This document shows positions 11,154 through 20,074 of a stretch of 20,074 nt of DNA, piece after piece. The notes beneath the pieces were generated by a model. It did not search any database, was not told where the DNA came from, and saw only the letters and a program-made list of their open reading frames with translations. The stretch comes from Deinococcus murrayi DSM 11303 (GTDB lineage: Bacteria; Deinococcota; Deinococci; Deinococcales; Deinococcaceae). The translations under genes were made by a program, and so were the position numbers. Position 1 is the stretch's first letter. The number at the start of each line of letters is the position of its first letter. The DNA lies in NCBI RefSeq assembly GCF_000482805.1, contig NZ_AXWT01000036.1, positions 1 to 20,074 of the forward strand, in the 5' to 3' direction.

Positions 11154-11731
11154 AGGGCACCTCCCGCCTGGGCCGCCCCGCCTTCAGTGGTTGCCGAGAC
11201 AGACCCCGCGCTGACCACCTGGGGCCGCGCCTGCACGTCCAGGCCACGGGCCGAACGCACCTGCTTGGCCGTGCGCAGGTTCTTCAGGCCATCAAACACC
11301 GCGTAGGCCACATTGACCTTGTTGCGGCTGCCGAGTTCCTTGGAAAGCATGTTGGTGATGCCCGCCAGCTCGGCGATGGAACGGGGCACGGTGCCCGCAA
11401 TCACGCCCGTACCGGGACCCGCAGGCTTGAGCAGCACGCGGCTGGTGCTGTTCTCGCCAATGATGTCATGGGGAATGGTGCCGTTTTCCACGGGCACGTG
11501 AATCATGTTCTTGCGAGCGATGGCCTTCGCCTTCTCAATGGCGACAGGCACTTCCTTGGCCTTGCCGATGCCCATCCCCACGCGGCCATTGCGGTCGCCG
11601 AGAATCACGAGCGCGGCAAAACGGAAGCGGCGGCCCCCCTGGTAGGTCTTGGACGTGCGGTTGACAAAGAGCATCTTCTCTTCGAACTCGCCCGTCTCCC
11701 GCTCACGGTCATTGCGACGATTAAAAGTCAA
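11150..11731 (-). CDS. rpsE: 30S ribosomal protein S5
   Basis: S5 lies at the mRNA entry side of the 30S subunit and affects decoding accuracy. I choose the TTG at 11731 (193 residues, beginning [19 protein letters not shown]) because GGGAGG lies six bases before it. The GTG two codons upstream (11737) abuts the same site with no spacing. The RNA-binding block [16 protein letters not shown], then [18 protein letters not shown], and the conserved [22 protein letters not shown] are intact. After [14 protein letters not shown] there is a low-complexity Ala/Gly/Ser tail of about 30 residues not found in E. coli S5. The gene overlaps rplR by 11 bases. Confidence 0.97.
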
Positions 11732-12059
11732 GGCCACCCTCCCGCGCCGCTTCTGCGAGCGCTTTCACCCGGCCATGGTACTTGTACCCGGCGCGGTCGA
11801 ATACGACCTGCTTGACACCCTTGGCGGCAGCAGCCTCGGCCAGCGCCCGGCCCACCGCCGCAGCGGTGTCGGTCTTGGTGCCGGTCTTGAGACCACTGCT
11901 GCTCGCTGCGGCCAGCGTGGTGCCGGTGGTGTCGTCGATAATCTGGGCGTAGATATGCTTGCTGGAGCGGAACACGCTCAGGCGCGGGCGCTCCGCGGCG
12001 GCGGCACGCACCTTGCGGCGGGTGCGCAGCTTGCGCCGAATGGCAGTCTGGTTCGCCAT
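11721..12059 (-). CDS. rplR: 50S ribosomal protein L18
   Basis: L18 binds 5S rRNA and helps dock it with L5 into the central protuberance. The protein has 112 residues from the ATG at 12059, beginning [18 protein letters not shown]. The core has [19 protein letters not shown], then [15 protein letters not shown] and the terminal block [24 protein letters not shown] directly upstream of the ATG would add one residue and is less likely. The ATG shares a base with the rplF stop (TGATG). Its 3' end overlaps the start of rpsE. Confidence 0.97.
   Translation of the reverse strand: MANQTAIRRKLRTRRKVRAAAAERPRLSVFRSSKHIYAQIIDDTTGTTLAAASSSGLKTGTKTDTAAAVGRALAEAAAAKGVKQVVFDRAGYKYHGRVKALAEAAREGGLDF
11738..11743 (-). 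promoter_or_regulatory. Ribosome-binding site that selects the TTG start of rpsE
   Basis: GGGAGG on the minus strand is six bases from TTG at 11731, which is ideal spacing, and zero bases from GTG at 11737. The protein alignment I recall for Deinococcus S5 (MTFNRRND...) also favours the TTG. Confidence 0.65.
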
Positions 12060-12616
12060 CACTTCTTCCCTTTCCCGCCGGTGGCTCCGGCCTTCCCTGC
12101 CTTGAGGGCAATCTGCTCGCCCACAAAGCGCACGCCCTTGCCGTGGTAGGCGTCCGGCTTGCGCACCTTGCGCACGTTGGCCGCGACCTGCCCCACGAGC
12201 TGCTTGTCGATGCCCGACACGTCGATGCGGGTCGGCTCCGGCACCGCAAAAGTCACGCCAGCGGGCGGCTCAATCACGACCGGGTGGCTGTACCCGATGG
12301 CGAGTTCGAGGTTCTTGCCCGCGAGCTTGGCGCGGTAACCGACCCCGCGCAGTTCGAGGTTGACGGTAAAGCCTTCAGAGACACCCTTCACGGCGTTGGC
12401 CACCAGCGTGCGGGTCAGGCCGTGCAGGGCGCGGTGCTCCTGGCGGTCGCTGGGCCGGGTCACGACCAACTGGTCGCCCTCGGTCGAGATGGTCAGAGCG
12501 GGGTTATAGGGCACGGTGAGTTCGCCCTTAGGGCCTTTGGCCCGGAACAGGCCACCCTCGGCGCTCACAGTGACGCCGCTAGGCACGGCGATGGGTTGTT
12601 TACCAATACGGGACAT
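12059..12616 (-). CDS. rplF: 50S ribosomal protein L6
   Basis: L6 is a two-domain 50S protein next to the sarcin-ricin loop and the stalk base. The 185 residues start [17 protein letters not shown]. The middle has [16 protein letters not shown], and the C-terminal signature [23 protein letters not shown] is typical. A Gly/Lys-rich end (GATGGKGKK) follows. The ATG at 12616 has AAGGAGG upstream. A 107-base gap separates it from rpsH, longer than at most junctions of the cluster. That gap contains an imperfect inverted repeat (CTGGCA 12659-12664 / TGCCAG 12701-12706) but no clear promoter. Confidence 0.98.
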   Translation of the reverse strand: MSRIGKQPIAVPSGVTVSAEGGLFRAKGPKGELTVPYNPALTISTEGDQLVVTRPSDRQEHRALHGLTRTLVANAVKGVSEGFTVNLELRGVGYRAKLAGKNLELAIGYSHPVVIEPPAGVTFAVPEPTRIDVSGIDKQLVGQVAANVRKVRKPDAYHGKGVRFVGEQIALKAGKAGATGGKGKK

Positions 12617-12723
12617 ACCTGTCCTCCTTGAGTCCTTAAGTTCTAAGCAAGCGCGGGGCTGGCAACTCAGCTCAGGGCCGAGGCCAGAGCCGGGGGCGCG
12701 TGCCAGAGGTCAGGGCTGCGGGC

Positions 12724-13125
<402 letters not shown>

Positions 13126-13172
13126 GGTTCTCCTCCGGGGGCTTGACCTGAATGCAGTGGCCCCGGCTGGGG

Positions 13173-13205
13173 GGAAGCTGACCCGTGGGGCGGGGCACAG
13201 CTTCC
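13173..13205 (-). promoter_or_regulatory. Perfect 8-base inverted repeat in the long rpsN-rpsH leader
   Basis: GGAAGCTG (13173-13180) and CAGCTTCC (13198-13205) form a perfect stem around a 17-base GC-rich loop. An adjacent CCCC/GGGG hairpin (13161-13172) and a bulged ACTGCCC/GGG-T-CAGT hairpin (13280-13299) lie in the same 209-base gap. The adjacent hairpin's CCGGGG can alternatively pair with the CCCCGG beside the rpsH Shine-Dalgarno. None carries a U-run. The gap may hold a ribosomal-protein binding site or a processing site. This is inference. Confidence 0.4.
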
Positions 13206-13334
13206 GGAGTCTTCCCAAAGAAAGTGGGCCGCGAGGGGGCGCTTCTTCTGTTGGGTGCTTATCCCTGAACCGGACGATCACTGCCCAAAGGGGGTCAGTT
13301 CGTATCCGGCGAGGGGTGGGGGCGGCGGGCGGGA

Positions 13335-13520
13335 TTACCAGCTCGCCTTTTTGACGCCGGGGAGTTCCCCGCGGTGCGCGAGTTCGCGAATGCAGATGCG
13401 GCACATCCCGAAGAAACGGTAGTAGCCACGGGCGCGGCCACAGCGGCTGCACCGGTTGTAGTTCTGCACGGCAAACTTGCTGCCACGCTGCGCCTTCACG
13501 ACTTTAGAGGTGTTCGCCAT
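13335..13520 (-). CDS. rpsN: 30S ribosomal protein S14, zinc-binding short type
   Basis: This 61-residue S14 of the 30S head is the short, zinc-dependent form (rpsN1/rpsZ type) rather than the long E. coli form of about 100 residues. Zinc ligands are Cys24, Cys27, Cys40 and Cys43 in CSRC and CRIC. The conserved block [20 protein letters not shown] and the end PGVKKASW are intact. The ATG at 13520 is eight bases after the rplE stop, with AAGGA upstream overlapping that stop region. Because it needs zinc, some bacteria carry a second cysteine-free copy elsewhere. None is visible here. Confidence 0.98.
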   Translation of the reverse strand: MANTSKVVKAQRGSKFAVQNYNRCSRCGRARGYYRFFGMCRICIRELAHRGELPGVKKASW

Positions 13521-13528
13521 GTCAATCC

Positions 13529-14068
<540 letters not shown>

Positions 14069-14132
14069 GTCTGGCCTCTCTTCGGGCGGACGTGGTCGCC
14101 CGGGAACACGCGCCTGGGCGTGGCCCTGAATG

Positions 14133-14480
14133 TCAGTCGATGACCTTGCCGCTCGCGACCGCGACCCGCACCTTCTTGCCGTCCACCATCTGCTTGCGGA
14201 CGCGGGTGGCCTTGCCCGTTTCGGGGTCGACAAGGGCCACCTTGCTGGCGTGCAGGGCCGCCTCACGGCGCTCGATGCCGCCCGTGGGGTTGCTCGCCGA
14301 AGGCTTGACGTGCTTGGTCACGAGGTTCACGCCCTCGACAACCACCTTGGCTTCGCGGGGCAGAGCGAGCAGCACCTTCCCGGTCTGGCCCTTGTGCTTG
14401 CCGCTGAGCACGACGACGGTGTCGCCCTTTTTCACGTGCAGCTTGTCGTTGTGGTGGCTTCCAGCGCTGGGACGGGGCAT
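14133..14480 (-). CDS. rplX: 50S ribosomal protein L24
   Basis: L24 is a KOW-domain assembly initiator at the tunnel exit. The 115 residues from the ATG at 14480 begin [20 protein letters not shown]. The KOW motif is [18 protein letters not shown]. The central [22 protein letters not shown] and the C-terminal [15 protein letters not shown] are typical. A GTG one codon upstream is also possible. The ATG shares one base with the rplN stop (TGATG) and has GGAGG seven bases before it. Confidence 0.97.
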   Translation of the reverse strand: MPRPSAGSHHNDKLHVKKGDTVVVLSGKHKGQTGKVLLALPREAKVVVEGVNLVTKHVKPSASNPTGGIERREAALHASKVALVDPETGKATRVRKQMVDGKKVRVAVASGKVID

Positions 14481-14880
14481 CACAGCACCTCCGGGGCCAG
14501 CGACACAATCTTCATGAAGCGGCGGTCACGCAGCTCGCGGGCCACCGGCCCGAACACGCGGGTGCCGCGCGGCTCGCCCTGGTTGTTGATGATGACGGCG
14601 GCATTCTTGTCAAAGCGGATGGTGCTGCCGTCCTGGCGCTTGATGGCGTGGCTGGTCCGCACGACCACGGCCTTCACCACGTCGCCCGCCTTGACGGTGC
14701 CGCGCGGAGCCGCGTCCTTGACCGACGCCACGATGATGTCCCCGACGTGGGCGTAGCGCTTGTTGCCGCCGCCGCCCGTGGTCAGGCCCTTGCCGCCGAT
14801 GCCGCTGTTGAGCACGCGAATGCACATCAGTTCGCGCGCGCCGCTGTTGTCCGCCACGTCGAGGCGGGACTGGGGCATAA

Positions 14881-14884
<4 letters not shown>
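14480..14884 (-). CDS. rplN: 50S ribosomal protein L14
   Basis: L14 forms intersubunit bridges and contacts L19 and 16S helix 44. The 134-residue protein is about 11 longer than E. coli L14. The extra length is a glycine-rich insert at about residues 27-40 ([15 protein letters not shown]) between MCIRVL and [10 protein letters not shown] recall the same insert in D. radiodurans L14, so it is a lineage trait. The conserved [32 protein letters not shown] and [16 protein letters not shown] are intact. The ATG at 14884 overlaps the rpsQ stop as ATGA. A second ATG two codons in is less likely. Confidence 0.98.
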
Positions 14885-15161
<277 letters not shown>

Positions 15162-15165
<4 letters not shown>

Positions 15166-15381
15166 TGGCTGTCTCCTGGAGCGCTCTGGGCCTGGGCCAC
15201 GCGCGCGGCGCGGCGCTGCTCACTCCGAATGGTGTTGAGCTGCGCCACTTCGCGCCGGAGCTGGCGCACGCGGTGCGGCTGGGCAAGCTGGCCCATCGCC
15301 GCCTGAAAGCGCAGTTCCATCAGTTCTTTCTTGCGGGCGTCAATCTCGCGAGCGAAATCGGCGTCCGAAAGATTCCGCATC

Positions 15382-15395
<14 letters not shown>
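15162..15395 (-). CDS. rpmC: 50S ribosomal protein L29
   Basis: L29 is a small helical hairpin beside L23 at the tunnel exit, near the trigger factor and SRP docking site. The 77 residues begin [20 protein letters not shown]. The helical signature [16 protein letters not shown] and the helix-2 block [14 protein letters not shown] are typical. An Ala/Gln-rich tail of about 15 residues ([14 protein letters not shown]) makes it longer than the usual 63-66. The gene overlaps rplP by 14 bases. Confidence 0.97.
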
Positions 15396-17265
<1,870 letters not shown>

Positions 17266-17276
17266 AGCTCCCCTCC

Positions 17277-19978
<2,702 letters not shown>

Positions 19979-19979
19979 C

Positions 19980-20074
<95 letters not shown>

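Noticed and set aside
12617..12723. Promoter in the rpsH-rplF gap
   Set aside because: TTGCCA resembles a -35, but no -10 lies at 16-18 bases. The nearest TAGAAC gives a 14-base spacer. Evidence is too weak to list.
13280..13299. Bulged hairpin after rpsN as a terminator
   Set aside because: The stem is interrupted and no U-run follows. It is mentioned only as part of the rpsH leader.
13126..13452. Extended rpsH frame covering the rpsN-rpsH gap
   Set aside because: The family N-terminus begins at the ATG 13125 with a good ribosome-binding site. The extension has no recognisable protein features.

Overview
The window is a GC-rich, gene-dense stretch of a bacterial chromosome. It is best read as Deinococcus. 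The protein signatures are of Deinococcus-Thermus type: the RNA polymerase alpha C-terminal domain, a 134-residue L14 with a glycine-rich insert, and the S5, L16, L18 and L24 termini. The promoter style also fits, with -10 boxes placed six bases before start codons. The genus call rests on recalled protein sequences, and the species is not resolved.

Layout. (1) Positions 1-1134 (+) hold the 3' part of ftsH. (2) Positions 1142-4375 (-) hold four co-directional genes in transcription order: a DUF309 protein, a NYN-domain putative nuclease, plsX and an MscS-type channel. (3) Positions 4474-4806 (+) hold trxA, transcribed divergently from the DUF309 gene and followed by its own terminator. (4) From 4936 to the right edge, everything on the minus strand is one long translation cluster. 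In transcription order it is tuf (3' end), rpsJ, rplC, rplD, rplW, rplB, rpsS, rplV, rpsC, rplP, rpmC, rpsQ, rplN, rplX, rplE, rpsN, rpsH, rplF, rplR, rpsE, rpmD, rplO, secY, adk, infA, rpmJ, rpsM, rpsK, rpsD, rpoA, rplQ. This is the tail of the str operon followed by the S10, spc and alpha operons in canonical order, except that map is missing between adk and infA. A T-tailed hairpin at 4889-4910 closes the cluster.

Inside the cluster most junctions are tight (14-nt overlap to 13-nt gap), which suggests translational coupling. The exceptions are the likely regulatory points: rplX-rplE (64 nt), rpsN-rpsH (209), rpsH-rplF (107), secY-adk (95), adk-infA (86), infA-rpmJ (132), rpsK-rpsD (140) and rpoA-rplQ (62). 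Several contain inverted repeats. The secY-adk gap carries a terminator followed by a promoter. No stretch longer than 300 bases lacks a gene.

The gene content is ordinary housekeeping. I found no mobile element, CRISPR array, tRNA/rRNA gene or unknown multi-gene system. The items most worth checking are the putative structured leaders before rpmJ, rpsD and rpsH, the secY/adk terminator-promoter, and the divergent leaderless promoter pair between trxA and the DUF309 gene. All RNA structures were found by eye and have not been folded computationally.
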